A stretch of DNA of 64,000 nucleotides from CAZDET01 sp964504335. GTDB taxonomy: Bacteria > Bacteroidota > Bacteroidia > Chitinophagales > Saprospiraceae. Positions within the stretch are counted from its first letter, which is position 1. Each line of letters begins with the position of its first letter. The notes under the pieces are model-generated. The model worked only from the letters and a program-made list of their open reading frames with translations, was not told the origin of the DNA and searched no databases. Position numbers and translations under genes: made by a program. Below, piece after piece: positions 30,581-40,087 of this stretch. The stretch spans positions 124,001 to 188,000 of the forward strand of contig CAZDET010000001.1 in assembly GCA_964504335.1 (NCBI GenBank). Reading direction: 5' to 3'.

Positions 30581-33178
30581 TCATCGACGAGACCGCAACC
30601 GCACCCCCACCGCACCCCACGTCCCAAACCGCTCTTCTTCCAGCAACTGCGCATCCGAGGCCGTGGGGCGATTAATGTACTCCTGGGTGGTTTGATTGGT
30701 AATGTTGTTGAGGCGGAAATAGGCGCTGAAGCGATCGGTGAGCTGATAATCCACGGCCAGGTCGAGGAAGACGGAGCGATCGAGGTAGACGGCCTGCCCA
30801 TCCTGCAGGCGATCGAGGACGAAGTCGCGGAAGACGCCCGCTACCACCACCGACAGGTCGCCCTGACGGCCGGTGTAAACCAACGAAAGGTTGGCGATGT
30901 GGCGGGGGCTCCGGAAGAGCGGTAAGTCTTCATCGAAGGCCTGAATGCCCTCCAGGTCACTGAAATTGTAGCTGTAGTTCGCATTTACATCCAGATTGGC
31001 CAGCGACGGGATATAGGTGCCCAGGTTTTGATAAAGGGCTATCTCGCCGCCTACGACGCGGGCGCGGTCGGCATTCTGAAACGTGAATACGCGCCGGAGT
31101 CCCGAACTATCAGCTGAATCGGTCTCGACCGTGGAGAGGTAGGGGTCTTCCAGAAATTTGGCGTATAGACCAATCGTGAAGCTATTTTCATTGCTACCGT
31201 AGTGCTCGTACACGAGATCCAGATTGCGCCCCACTACCGGGCGGACTTCCGCATTTCCGCCCGTTACCAGGCCATTCTGGGTCTGGCTGAATTCGAAGGG
31301 TACCAGGGTGGCATAGGGCGGACGGTTGAGGCCTTCGTAATAGGCAAAGCGCAGCTGCCGGGTAGGCGTGATGCGGTAAATGGCGTTGAGCGAGGGCAAC
31401 CAATTGTCGTAGTCGTTGGCAGCCGCGTCTTCCGTAGTGAGTTGCCGGTAGTCGTAGTCGGTGTATTCGTAGCGAACGCCCGCAATGGTCGTGAGCCGCC
31501 CCGTCCAGTTGGTCGTATTCATGAGGAAGCCGGCAATGATGTCTTCGCGCGCCTCGTAAGCGAAGGGGGAGTTGAATAAATCTGGCATCAGGGTGCGATC
31601 GAGCGGCAGGGTAGCCAGCTCCGAATCGCCGAGCCGCACCCCGGCAAACCCAAACGTCCCGCCGGCCAGTGGCTGCGGGCTAGTGGGTAAGGCTACCTGC
31701 TGATCCCCACCGAAGAGGCGTTCGCTACCCCGGTAACGCACCCCCGTTTTCAGCCGGCTTGTTTCGCGGCGATTGATGGGAAAGTCGAGGTTGAAGTTGC
31801 CGTTGAAGATGGTCTCCTCCGTGCGGAGAGCATCCAGTTGAACCGATTGCAGCGTCAAATCCGGTAGCCCAAAGGTCGAGGTGGCTCCCAGGTCAGCTCG
31901 CTGGGTGGGGGCGATCCCGTCGTAGGCATTAGCGCGGCTGTATTCGAAGCGCAGGCGATCGGGTAATTCCTGTTTGGAGTCGGCAAAGGATAGCCCGTAC
32001 TCCAGGCCGACACGGCCAAAGCTGCTTTCCACCTCCAGTACGGTGAGCGAGACAGTACGCTCGTCGCGCTGATTGGCCGTAAGGCGAAGTTCGCGTTCCT
32101 GGCCGAAGTTATAAAGGGCCTGGCGCTGGATTTCCTCATCGATGTAGCCGCTGATGGTGTAGCCCAGCTTCAGTCGATGATAGATGGAGGGCTGGTATTC
32201 CAAACTGCCGATTAAGCCGTAGCGGCGGCGGTCGTTATCAAAATCGGCCACGGCCAGCTGGTCGGGCAGGAAGCGCTTGCGGATCGACCCCCGGCCGGTC
32301 TGAAAATAGTTGCCCGCCACCAGGAATTTAATGCGGTCTTCCGATAAGTTGCGGTTGAGGTAGGCAGCTCCCTGCACGATGCGGCGGGGCAACTCCATGA
32401 GTTCGCTGGCCTGCGAGTTGAGCCCGTAGCCTGCCTGAAAGACGGCCTCGGTGCGGTCGGTCGGTTGTTTGAGGCGGAAGTCCACGGTTCCGCCTATGGC
32501 GTCGGCATCCATATCCGGCGTCAGCGATTTAATGACCCGCACTTCTTCGATGAGATTGGATTGTATCAAATCCAAGGGTACGGCCCGGTCGGCTTCGGGC
32601 TGCACGGCCGGCAGGCGCTGGCCGTTAAGCGAAATAGCATTGTATAACTCCGGCAAGCCCCGAATCTGGACAAATTCGCCTTCGCCCCGATCGCGGGTAA
32701 TACTGACCCCCGGCAGCCGCTGCACCGTTTCCACCAGTGTCACATCCGGATAGCGATTAAAAAGGTCGGAGTGCACTACCGATTGCACCCTCGGGCCGGT
32801 GCGTTGTACTTCCAGTGCTTCCGCCTGCCCCCGGGCCAGCCGGGCGTACACAACCACCTCACTCACGTCGAGTGCCTGCGCCCGCAACCGCACCTCCACC
32901 TCCAAGGTATCGTGGTAGGCACCTGCCACCACGGTATCCAACGATTCGTATCCCAAATATCGAACCACCAGGCGAACCTCGCCCACCGGCAGGTGCAGTT
33001 GGTAGCGCCCATCGAGGTCAGAAGCAGTTGCCTGTACAGAATTAACAATATTAATGGTAGCCCCCACCAGCGGCATTCCACTCGTATCAGAGACCGTCCC
33101 CCGCAGGAGCACCTGGGCCTCCGCTTGCCCGAGCATCAGACATCCGACAAACACAGACAAAAAAAGACGCATACCCAT
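30581..33178 (-). CDS. TonB-dependent outer-membrane receptor
   Basis: An 865-residue protein with a signal peptide (cleavage after AEAQ), then a carboxypeptidase-regulatory-like beta-sandwich domain (residues about 24-105: LRGTVSDTSGMPLVGATINIV...ASDLDGRYQLHLPVGEVRLVVRYLGYES). A plug domain follows (LVETVQRLPGVSITRDRGEGEFVQIRGLPELYNAISLNGQRLP; EEVRVIKSLTPDMDADAIGGTVDF), then a long beta-barrel ending in aromatic-rich strands and RLRSRR. It imports an unknown large ligand across the outer membrane with TonB energy. No SusD partner lies next to it, so it is not a classical SusCD pair. M1 and M3 are both possible starts. Confidence 0.9.
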   Translation of the reverse strand: MGMRLFLSVFVGCLMLGQAEAQVLLRGTVSDTSGMPLVGATINIVNSVQATASDLDGRYQLHLPVGEVRLVVRYLGYESLDTVVAGAYHDTLEVEVRLRAQALDVSEVVVYARLARGQAEALEVQRTGPRVQSVVHSDLFNRYPDVTLVETVQRLPGVSITRDRGEGEFVQIRGLPELYNAISLNGQRLPAVQPEADRAVPLDLIQSNLIEEVRVIKSLTPDMDADAIGGTVDFRLKQPTDRTEAVFQAGYGLNSQASELMELPRRIVQGAAYLNRNLSEDRIKFLVAGNYFQTGRGSIRKRFLPDQLAVADFDNDRRRYGLIGSLEYQPSIYHRLKLGYTISGYIDEEIQRQALYNFGQERELRLTANQRDERTVSLTVLEVESSFGRVGLEYGLSFADSKQELPDRLRFEYSRANAYDGIAPTQRADLGATSTFGLPDLTLQSVQLDALRTEETIFNGNFNLDFPINRRETSRLKTGVRYRGSERLFGGDQQVALPTSPQPLAGGTFGFAGVRLGDSELATLPLDRTLMPDLFNSPFAYEAREDIIAGFLMNTTNWTGRLTTIAGVRYEYTDYDYRQLTTEDAAANDYDNWLPSLNAIYRITPTRQLRFAYYEGLNRPPYATLVPFEFSQTQNGLVTGGNAEVRPVVGRNLDLVYEHYGSNENSFTIGLYAKFLEDPYLSTVETDSADSSGLRRVFTFQNADRARVVGGEIALYQNLGTYIPSLANLDVNANYSYNFSDLEGIQAFDEDLPLFRSPRHIANLSLVYTGRQGDLSVVVAGVFRDFVLDRLQDGQAVYLDRSVFLDLAVDYQLTDRFSAYFRLNNITNQTTQEYINRPTASDAQLLEEERFGTWGAVGVRLRSRR

Positions 33179-33265
33179 CTATTTGACGGGAATGATACAT
33201 CTTTTCGCCTGCATCCTTGGGGCGCAGATCGATTTTTTAACGAGGACAACTTGGGGAAGACGCGA

Positions 33266-33442
33266 TCAAAGAATAACGATCAGCGCGTAAATCAGACCTG
33301 GGAGGTAAAAGATAAGAGTAAGGATCAGACAGATCCAGAACTGCGTGCTCAACCGGTTGTGGAGCAAGGCTACGCCTAACGGTGGCAGCAACACCGCAGC
33401 GATAACGAGCAATACCTTATTGGGAGACGAGGAAGTGGTCAT
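33266..33442 (-). CDS. YqaE/Pmp3 family small membrane protein
   Basis: A 58-residue open frame with ATG at 33442 and TGA at 33268. It has two hydrophobic helices: VLLVIAAVLLPPLGVALL with the family PPLGV motif, then FWICLILTLIFYLPGLIYALIVIL with the FYLPGxIYA motif. These are the hallmarks of the YqaE/Pmp3 proteolipid family, small stress-linked membrane proteins that affect membrane potential. Length (50-60) is typical. It lies between the small unknown gene and the receptor, on the same strand. It is easily missed because it is so short. Confidence 0.9.
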   Translation of the reverse strand: MTTSSSPNKVLLVIAAVLLPPLGVALLHNRLSTQFWICLILTLIFYLPGLIYALIVIL

Positions 33443-33461
33443 AAATGGCTTAGCTGTTCGA

Positions 33462-33737
33462 TTACCGCACTTCGAAGCGCTGCACGCTCTGAATCTTTCG
33501 CATTGGATTGGAAATCAGATCGATATTTACGCTTACGTGCTCGTATTGCAGGCGGTACGTTTCCTTTACGGTACTGGCATTTAGTTGCAGTTGGCCGACC
33601 GGTGTCAAGCCGAGAAAATCGCCGACTTCACCGACGAATTTTTTCATGACATCCTTAACGGACCCCAAGACGTTGTCCGACTCCGAGTGGTTGATAAGGG
33701 CGGCAGTTAGGGCCAATTTGATCTTGCGGGCATTCAT
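33462..33737 (-). CDS. Small protein of unknown function
   Basis: A 91-residue protein with no signal peptide or membrane segment. The N-terminal half looks helical (KIKLALTAALINHSESDNVLGSVKDVMKKFVGEVGDFLGLTP), the C-terminal half beta-rich (STVKETYRLQYEHVSVNIDLI). I do not recognise the family. It is 20 bases upstream of the YqaE/Pmp3 gene and about 140 bases downstream of ftsZ on the same strand. Coding character is supported by its clean ATG and tidy spacing, but function is unknown. Confidence 0.6.
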   Translation of the reverse strand: MNARKIKLALTAALINHSESDNVLGSVKDVMKKFVGEVGDFLGLTPVGQLQLNASTVKETYRLQYEHVSVNIDLISNPMRKIQSVQRFEVR

Positions 33738-33879
33738 GGTTCTTTGGATTAATGTTCCTTGGTGCGTTTGTTGCGTTGTTCTGTCCTAATGACGAAAACT
33801 AAACGACCAAGGTTGCACACATGGTGCCCGCCATTTGCTTAAACAATCGTTAATAGAATTTCCAATTCTTAAGGGTTAG

Positions 33880-35346
33880 TTAATCCACGTTATCATGTAG
33901 GAACGAATTGTTGCTCCGCACCTCCGGCTCCTCTTCATCGGAAATCGTCCAGCGGCTCATTTGTTCTTCCTCGGAATGGGGCACCTCATCGAGCTTTACG
34001 CCGCGGCGCAGATAGGCCGGTTCATTTTCCAGCTCGTTGATTGTCTGAGGGTTATTCAGCTTTGGCCCCTTGTTCCGTAGCTGGGCTTTACGCACGCGCT
34101 CCAATTCATCCCGCTTGCGCCGCTCCAGGTCTTGCCGCGCCTGCTCCTCTTCCTGTTTGGCCTCTTCCGGATGCAGATAGGAGCGACGCTGATACTTATC
34201 AATCGATGAGCGGACATCGTCGAATTCCATGCGGATAGAAGCGTCCGAATCGTTGGGATCGTATCCCAATACCTGGCGCAGGTTGGGCTGGTCATCTTCG
34301 GTTACCGGCGTTTTTTTCCGTTCATTCGGATCATCATCGAGGTGTACGACTACGCGCTGATCGCGGTCGTCGCGCTCGACGCGGGTGCGCTTGTCTTCGA
34401 ATCCAGTGGCGATCACCGTTACACTGATCTGCTCTCCGAGCGATTCGTCGAAGCAGTTCCCCCAGATCAGGTCGGTGCCATAGCCGGCTTCCTCCTGAAC
34501 GAATTCGGTGATTTCGAAGATTTCATCCATCGTCACCTCCTTGGTACCACTGGTGATATTTAGCAGGATGTGGCGAGCGCCGCGAATATCATTGTCTTCC
34601 AACAGCGGCGAATGCAAGGCCTGATCGACGGCCTGACGGGCGCGGTCTTCTCCCTCGGCCATGGCCGTACCCATAATGGCCACCCCACTGTCGCGCATCA
34701 CCGTATTGACGTCTTCAAAATCCACGTTGACGTAGCCGGGTACCGTGATGATTTCGGCAATCCCCTTCGCGGCAGTGGTCAGGATGTTATCCGCCTTGCT
34801 GAAGGCCTCCGACAAGCTCAGATTGCCGTGAATTTGCCGCAGCTTATCATTGCTGATGATGATCAGCGTGTCGACGTTCTTTTTCAGCTCTTCTAATCCC
34901 TCGGTGCCCTGGGACGTCCGACGGCGGCCTTCGAAAGTAAAAGGCAGCGTGACAATTCCGACCGTGAGCACGTTCATCTCTCTGGCCGTGCGGGCAATGA
35001 TGGGAGCGGCACCAGTACCTGTACCACCGCCCATGCCCGCTGTGACAAAGAGCATCTTGCAGTTGTTCGACAGGTAGCGCTGCACCTCCTCGATCGATTC
35101 TTCGCAGGCGAGTTTTCCAATATTTGGTTTCGATCCGGCACCGCGGCCTTCCGTCAGGTTGGGTCCGAGTTGGATGCGGGTCGGTACGGGGCTGATTTCC
35201 ATTGCCTGGGCATCGGTATTGCAAACGGCGAAGTCTACACCGACAATGCCCTGCTTGTACATGTGGGTAACGGCATTGCTTCCGCCGCCACCGACACCGA
35301 TGACTTTGATGATAGGGCTTTCGCCTTGTGGCAGGTCAAACATCAT
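33880..35346 (-). CDS. ftsZ: Cell division protein FtsZ
   Basis: A 488-residue tubulin-like GTPase that forms the division ring. Seen: IKVIGVGGGGSNAVTHM at the N-terminus, the GTP-binding tubulin signature GMGGGTGTGAAPIIA (about residues 107-121), DFEDVNTVM with the T7 catalytic region, and a long charged linker (about 325-440). The C-terminal ENEPAYLRRGVKL is a Bacteroidota-type conserved element, followed by a further acidic tail. It is the last gene of the dcw cluster, 81 bases after ftsA. Confidence 0.97.
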   Translation of the reverse strand: MMFDLPQGESPIIKVIGVGGGGSNAVTHMYKQGIVGVDFAVCNTDAQAMEISPVPTRIQLGPNLTEGRGAGSKPNIGKLACEESIEEVQRYLSNNCKMLFVTAGMGGGTGTGAAPIIARTAREMNVLTVGIVTLPFTFEGRRRTSQGTEGLEELKKNVDTLIIISNDKLRQIHGNLSLSEAFSKADNILTTAAKGIAEIITVPGYVNVDFEDVNTVMRDSGVAIMGTAMAEGEDRARQAVDQALHSPLLEDNDIRGARHILLNITSGTKEVTMDEIFEITEFVQEEAGYGTDLIWGNCFDESLGEQISVTVIATGFEDKRTRVERDDRDQRVVVHLDDDPNERKKTPVTEDDQPNLRQVLGYDPNDSDASIRMEFDDVRSSIDKYQRRSYLHPEEAKQEEEQARQDLERRKRDELERVRKAQLRNKGPKLNNPQTINELENEPAYLRRGVKLDEVPHSEEEQMSRWTISDEEEPEVRSNNSFLHDNVD

Positions 35347-35427
35347 ATCGCATTATTTGGGGAGCTGCCGTTTTCACATGGGATATACCGTAGCTCCTAA
35401 GTTGGTATCAGTTGTTAGTTTCAATCG

Positions 35428-36783
35428 TTAAAATTCGGAGTCCGGCTCTGCTTCGAACCACTCCTTGGTTTTGCGGAAAATCTGTTCGTACCAGGGGTCT
35501 CGGGCCTCTGTCTTTTGATCGGTGGTCGATTTGGGAGGTTGTTCGGTTTCCACGCGTTCCTGCGAACGGGCAAACGGCGGCTGCACGCGTCCCATATCAA
35601 TGTCCTCAAAACCTTTGAGCAACAGCCCCAAGGCTGTCGCATAGATCGGGCTGGTGAGTTGTTCCTGGTATCCGTGGGCGAGGTGCTCTACCGGCGACCC
35701 AACCCGCGTGCTCATACCGGTGTGCAGCATGCAGAGTTTTTCGATATCGCGCAGCAGCGCACCACCGCCTGTCAGCACGATTCCGCCGATCAGCTTGCGC
35801 TCGTAGCCCGAACGCCGGATTTCCCACAGCACGTAATCGAGAATTTCCTCCACCCGCGCCTGGATGATGCGCGCCAGATTCTTCTCGCTGATTTCCTTGG
35901 GCTCACGCCCGCGCAAACCGGGTATAGCGATGATGCGGTTTTCGTAAACCTCTCCGGCCAACGCACTACCGTATTTCACCTTGAGCTTCTCGGCGTGCTG
36001 GATCATGACGTTACAGCCTTCCTTGATGTCTTTCGTAATGACGTTGCCGCCAAAGGGAATGACTGCCGTATGGCGAATGATGCCGTCTTGGAAGACGGTG
36101 ATATCCGTAGTACCACCGCCGATATCCACCAGGGCTACACCGGCTTCCTTTTCGTCTTCGTAGAGCACCGAAGCCGAGGAGGCGATGGGCTCTAGCGTCA
36201 TGTTCGCTACGCGCAAGCCCGTCCGCTCCACGCAGCGGTGAATATTGTTAGACGCGGTAATCTGGCCGGTAATGATGTGGAAGTTAGCTTCGAGCTTAAT
36301 TCCCGACATCCCCACCGGATCGACGATGCCCTGCTCATTGTCGACGGTGTATTCCTGCGGGATGACGTGCAGGATTTTATCACCGGGTGGCAATACGAGC
36401 TTGTGCATGTCGCTGATGAGCCGGTCGATGTCGCGGCGGCTGATTTCCGTGTGGTCGTAATCGCGCATCAGCATGCCGCGGTGTTGCAGGCTCTTGATGT
36501 GCTGCCCGGCAATACCGACGTGTACCGTGTCGAAATCGATCTTGGCCATCCGGCGGGCGAGGTCACAGGCTTCGCTGATCGCCCGGACGGTCTTTTCGAT
36601 GTTGGACACGACTCCCCGCATGACGCCTTCGGAATTGACTTTTCCATAGCCCAGCACCTGTAGCCGACCGTGTGCATCGCGCCGCCCAACGACGGCGCAG
36701 ACCTTCGTCGTACCGATATCCAGTGCGACGATTGCGTTGTTCTTCTGGGACTTTTCTACTTCCATAACTGCTGTTTGAGTCAC
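35428..36783 (-). CDS. ftsA: Cell division protein FtsA
   Basis: A 451-residue actin-like ATPase that tethers FtsZ to the membrane. Motifs: VALDIGTTKVCAVVG (phosphate 1), GVALVDIGGGTTDITVF (phosphate 2), GGIVLTGGGALLRDIEKL (adenosine). The SHS2 (1C) subdomain occupies about residues 100-175. The C-terminus after about 390 is polar and ends in YEQIFRKTKEWFEAEPDSEF, with an amphipathic helix (YEQIFRKTKEWFE) that should act as membrane anchor. Encoded between ftsQ and ftsZ. Confidence 0.96.
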   Translation of the reverse strand: MTQTAVMEVEKSQKNNAIVALDIGTTKVCAVVGRRDAHGRLQVLGYGKVNSEGVMRGVVSNIEKTVRAISEACDLARRMAKIDFDTVHVGIAGQHIKSLQHRGMLMRDYDHTEISRRDIDRLISDMHKLVLPPGDKILHVIPQEYTVDNEQGIVDPVGMSGIKLEANFHIITGQITASNNIHRCVERTGLRVANMTLEPIASSASVLYEDEKEAGVALVDIGGGTTDITVFQDGIIRHTAVIPFGGNVITKDIKEGCNVMIQHAEKLKVKYGSALAGEVYENRIIAIPGLRGREPKEISEKNLARIIQARVEEILDYVLWEIRRSGYERKLIGGIVLTGGGALLRDIEKLCMLHTGMSTRVGSPVEHLAHGYQEQLTSPIYATALGLLLKGFEDIDMGRVQPPFARSQERVETEQPPKSTTDQKTEARDPWYEQIFRKTKEWFEAEPDSEF

Positions 36784-36812
36784 AATTAGCCCATCTAAAT
36801 GGTATCAGGGTT

Positions 36813-37616
36813 CTATTCGCGTTTCTTACACACCACCTGATCTTCGTAGCGAAGATCGAACTGGCTATATTTTTGCCATCCTTCGTAGGGAAGTCCTTCC
36901 CGGTAGAAGGTTTTCAGTCGTTCCAGTCGTTCGGGCGTTCGTTCGTCGAAGCGCCCGAGCAAAATGGTTTGATCGCCCACTTTCGGAGCCAGCACCAATT
37001 CGGTGCGATTGTTGATGTACACTTGCTCCACCAACGCATCCAGAAATGGATCGGCCCGCACCATTCGCGCAAACTCGAGCAGGTCGATCAGCGGATGATC
37101 CTCCTGCTCGCGGTAGTTGTCGGAGTAGGGAGCAATATTCCCTGTAAACACCAGTACCCGGGCGGTATAATGCCGGCTCAGCGGCATGTGCTCTCCGCTG
37201 GGATCGAGGTAGTAATCCAACCCGTTATTATCCTTGATCCGCAGGAGTGGATTGCGTTGATCGACCAGGACCTGCAAGCTGTCCAAAGCATCGAAGTACA
37301 CCTCCGCCCCGGCGATAAAGGGGTCCCGTTCCAGCACGCTTTCCACGCGCCCCACATCCACACCTCCGACCGGGCCTTTATCCAGCGGGCGCACGAAGCT
37401 TCGATTGAGAATCTCCCGAATATCTTCTTCCTGGATGAGGAAGTGATTGCCGGGCAAGGCAGCTACCTCCACGCCAATACCACTGACGATCGACTGCTCC
37501 TTGTGCTGAATGGCCCGTACAGCAACTCCCGCCACGGCCAATGTCAACACAGCCCAAAGCACACGGCGTACGTGCAAGACGGTCGGTTTCGGGTTGTTCG
37601 ATTTTTTTCTAGCCAT
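36813..37616 (-). CDS. ftsQ: Cell division protein FtsQ
   Basis: A 267-residue bitopic protein: basic cytoplasmic start MARKKSNNPKP, one transmembrane helix (about residues 19-37), then a POTRA-like domain (GNHFLIQEEDIREILNRSF... VGRVESVLERDPFIAGAEVYFDALDSLQVLVDQRNPLLRI) and the FtsQ beta domain. It links FtsL/FtsI to the divisome. The ATG at 37616 is chosen; it overlaps the murC stop by eight bases. A longer reading would run further into murC and lacks support. Confidence 0.9.
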   Translation of the reverse strand: MARKKSNNPKPTVLHVRRVLWAVLTLAVAGVAVRAIQHKEQSIVSGIGVEVAALPGNHFLIQEEDIREILNRSFVRPLDKGPVGGVDVGRVESVLERDPFIAGAEVYFDALDSLQVLVDQRNPLLRIKDNNGLDYYLDPSGEHMPLSRHYTARVLVFTGNIAPYSDNYREQEDHPLIDLLEFARMVRADPFLDALVEQVYINNRTELVLAPKVGDQTILLGRFDERTPERLERLKTFYREGLPYEGWQKYSQFDLRYEDQVVCKKRE

Positions 37617-38979
37617 GGTTTTGGGTTTTAGCTTCCAGCAAACGCGCCCGGATGGGCTGCACCATGCGGTCGATGTCACCAGCGCCCATTACCAATACGA
37701 CTCCCGACTCGATTCCCCCGACAGCCTCCATGCACTCCTCGTTGCTGAGCAAGCGCTTGCGGGGGTGGTGCATCTGTTCAAAAATTATCCGGGAAGTAAC
37801 CCCCGGTATAGGGTCCTCTCTTGCTGGATAGATATCGAGTAAGATCACTTCGTCGAGCTGATCGAGTGCCTGTGCAAACCCTTCGGCAAAATCGCGGGTA
37901 CGGCTGTATAAGTGCGGCTGAAAAATGCCGGTGATTCGCTGGTTGGGAAACAACTCCCGCGCCGCGCCGATGGCGGCGTCTAGTTCAGTCGGATGATGCG
38001 CGTAATCGTCGATCAACACAAGCTCCGGCTCCCGGAGAATAAATTCAAACCGCCGGGCAATGCCGCGGAAGCGCGGTAGCCCTTCGCGCAGTAGATCGGG
38101 GTCGGCCCCCATCATCAGGGCAGCTGCCAGTGCAGCGGTCGTGTTGAGTACGTTGTGCCGGCCCGGCAACGGCAGGCGGAAGCCGCTCACTGGCCCATCG
38201 GGCGTCTCCAGATCGAATACAAAGTAGCCGTCCTCTACACGGATCCTCCGGGCGCTGAAATCTCCGGCGTCTATCCCGAAGGTCAATACCTGCCGGGCCA
38301 CATGCACCTGTCCCTTCAAGTCGTGGTGCAGCAGCAGCAGGCCCTCCGGCTCGATGCGGGAGACAAACGCCTGGTAGCCCGTGCGCATCATCGAGTCGTG
38401 ATCGCCGTAAATGTCGAGGTGATCGGGATCCATCGACAGCACGATGGCGATATTCGGATTGAGCTGCAAGAAGGAACGGTCGTATTCGTCGGCCTCCACC
38501 ACCACCCAGTTGGTGGTACCGGCCACGTAGTTCCCCGAAAAATTCCGGGCAATGCCCCCGAGGAACGCGCTGGCCGGCTCACCGGCTTCGTGCAGCATAT
38601 GGGTCAGCAGCGTAGTAGTGGTGGTCTTACCGTGGGTACCAGCCACGGCCACCGTCTTCATCCCCCGGCTGATGATGCCGAGTACTTCCGAGCGTTTCTT
38701 GAGCGGGATGCGCAGTCGGCGAAGCTGTTCCAATTCGGCAAATCGGGCCGGTACGGCCGGCGTGTAGACCGCCAGATCGATGGCTTCGGTGATACCCTCG
38801 GGATGCGCTTCGTAGTGGACCTCAATGCCCTCGCGGACGAGCTCCCGAGTCAGAGGCGTTTCCGTGCGGTCGTAGCCGCGCACGACGGCCCCCCGGCTAT
38901 GGAAATACCGGGCCAGGGCGCTCATGCCGATGCCGCCGATGCCTACGAAGTAAGTATGTTTAATGTCTGCTAACTGCAT
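37609..38979 (-). CDS. murC: UDP-N-acetylmuramate-L-alanine ligase
   Basis: A 456-residue Mur ligase that adds L-Ala to UDP-MurNAc. N-terminal nucleotide-binding fold YFVGIGGIGMSALARYF, ATP P-loop VAGTHGKTTTTTLL (about residues 111-124), VVEADEYDRSFLQL, and DDYAHHPTELDA in the C-terminal domain, all diagnostic for MurC. It overlaps murG by 20 bases and ftsQ by eight, which suggests translational coupling. Confidence 0.97.
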   Translation of the reverse strand: MQLADIKHTYFVGIGGIGMSALARYFHSRGAVVRGYDRTETPLTRELVREGIEVHYEAHPEGITEAIDLAVYTPAVPARFAELEQLRRLRIPLKKRSEVLGIISRGMKTVAVAGTHGKTTTTTLLTHMLHEAGEPASAFLGGIARNFSGNYVAGTTNWVVVEADEYDRSFLQLNPNIAIVLSMDPDHLDIYGDHDSMMRTGYQAFVSRIEPEGLLLLHHDLKGQVHVARQVLTFGIDAGDFSARRIRVEDGYFVFDLETPDGPVSGFRLPLPGRHNVLNTTAALAAALMMGADPDLLREGLPRFRGIARRFEFILREPELVLIDDYAHHPTELDAAIGAARELFPNQRITGIFQPHLYSRTRDFAEGFAQALDQLDEVILLDIYPAREDPIPGVTSRIIFEQMHHPRKRLLSNEECMEAVGGIESGVVLVMGAGDIDRMVQPIRARLLEAKTQNHG

Positions 38980-40087
38980 CCGTTTTGTTATCTAAATCGT
39001 TTCCAAGCGCCAGTACCTCCACTGCGATTCGGTCGACTGCGCCCGGCTGTGCCATTTGGCGGGCCGCTGCCCCCAGCTGGGCGCGACGGTCCGGTTGCTG
39101 CAAAAGTTCCAGCGCGGCAGGTACGAGCCGCTCCGGCGCTTCTTTATCGCTTATGAGTAGGGCCGCACCTCGGTCGGCCAGTGCTCGGGCATTATTCGTC
39201 TGGTGATCTTCCGCCACATTGGGCGAGGGCACCAGAATCGCCGCTTTTCCCAGAAAGCACAACTCGGCAATGGTCAGTGCTCCCGCACGGCAAATCACTA
39301 CATCCGCTGCGGCATACGCCAAATCCATCCGATCGAGAAAGGCCCGCAGTTCCACGTTTGGCAACTGAGCCATCGGCCGGTCCCGGTACCGGTCGTAGTA
39401 GAGCTTACCACACTGCCACAGTAACTGAACCTCCGACTGCTCCGCAAATCGATCGTAGGCGGCATCCAGGACCTGGTTCAAGCTTTTGGCTCCCAGGCTG
39501 CCCCCCATCAACAGCAGCGTGGGGCGGTTTGGATCCAATCCGTAGTGCTGCCGCGCCGAAGCGGCCTCTGTAGCGCTTTGCAAGCTCTGTTCGCGAATGG
39601 GATTTCCCGTTAGCAGCAGCTTCTCTTTCGGGAAATAGCGCTCCATATCCGGGTAGGCTACGCAGATGCGATCCATCCGCTTTCCCAGAATTTTGTTGGC
39701 CAGCCCCGCATAGGCATTCGGTTCCAAAATCAGGGTGGGAATACCCATCCGGCTGGCTACTTCCAACAACGGCCCGCTCGCAAATCCGCCCGTGCCCACC
39801 GCTACCTGCGGGCGAAAGCGCCGCAACAACTGCCAGGACCGGAACAGACTACTCACCACTTTCAACGGAAAGCTCAGGTTGCGCAGGCTCAGCTTGCGCT
39901 GCAACCCGCTGATCCATAAACCTTCGATCGGATAGCCCGCTTTCGGGACTTTCTCCATTTCCATTTTACCCCGGGCCCCCACGAAGCGAATCTCCGCATC
40001 AGGACGCCGGGCTTTTATCGCGTCTGCAATGGCAATGGCCGGAAAAATATGGCCGCCCGTACCCCCGCCACTAATCATGATTCTCAT
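38960..40087 (-). CDS. murG: UDP-GlcNAc:lipid I N-acetylglucosaminyltransferase
   Basis: A 375-residue peripheral-membrane GT-B glycosyltransferase making lipid II. Motifs: GGGTGGHIFPAIAIADAI at the N-terminus, VGTGGFASGPLLEVA, the second Gly-rich loop GGSLGAKSLNQ, and CRAGALTIAELCFLGKAAILVPSPNVAEDHQTNNA in the UDP-GlcNAc site. It overlaps ftsW by four bases and murC by 20. Confidence 0.97.
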   Translation of the reverse strand: MRIMISGGGTGGHIFPAIAIADAIKARRPDAEIRFVGARGKMEMEKVPKAGYPIEGLWISGLQRKLSLRNLSFPLKVVSSLFRSWQLLRRFRPQVAVGTGGFASGPLLEVASRMGIPTLILEPNAYAGLANKILGKRMDRICVAYPDMERYFPKEKLLLTGNPIREQSLQSATEAASARQHYGLDPNRPTLLLMGGSLGAKSLNQVLDAAYDRFAEQSEVQLLWQCGKLYYDRYRDRPMAQLPNVELRAFLDRMDLAYAAADVVICRAGALTIAELCFLGKAAILVPSPNVAEDHQTNNARALADRGAALLISDKEAPERLVPAALELLQQPDRRAQLGAAARQMAQPGAVDRIAVEVLALGNDLDNKTDAVSRH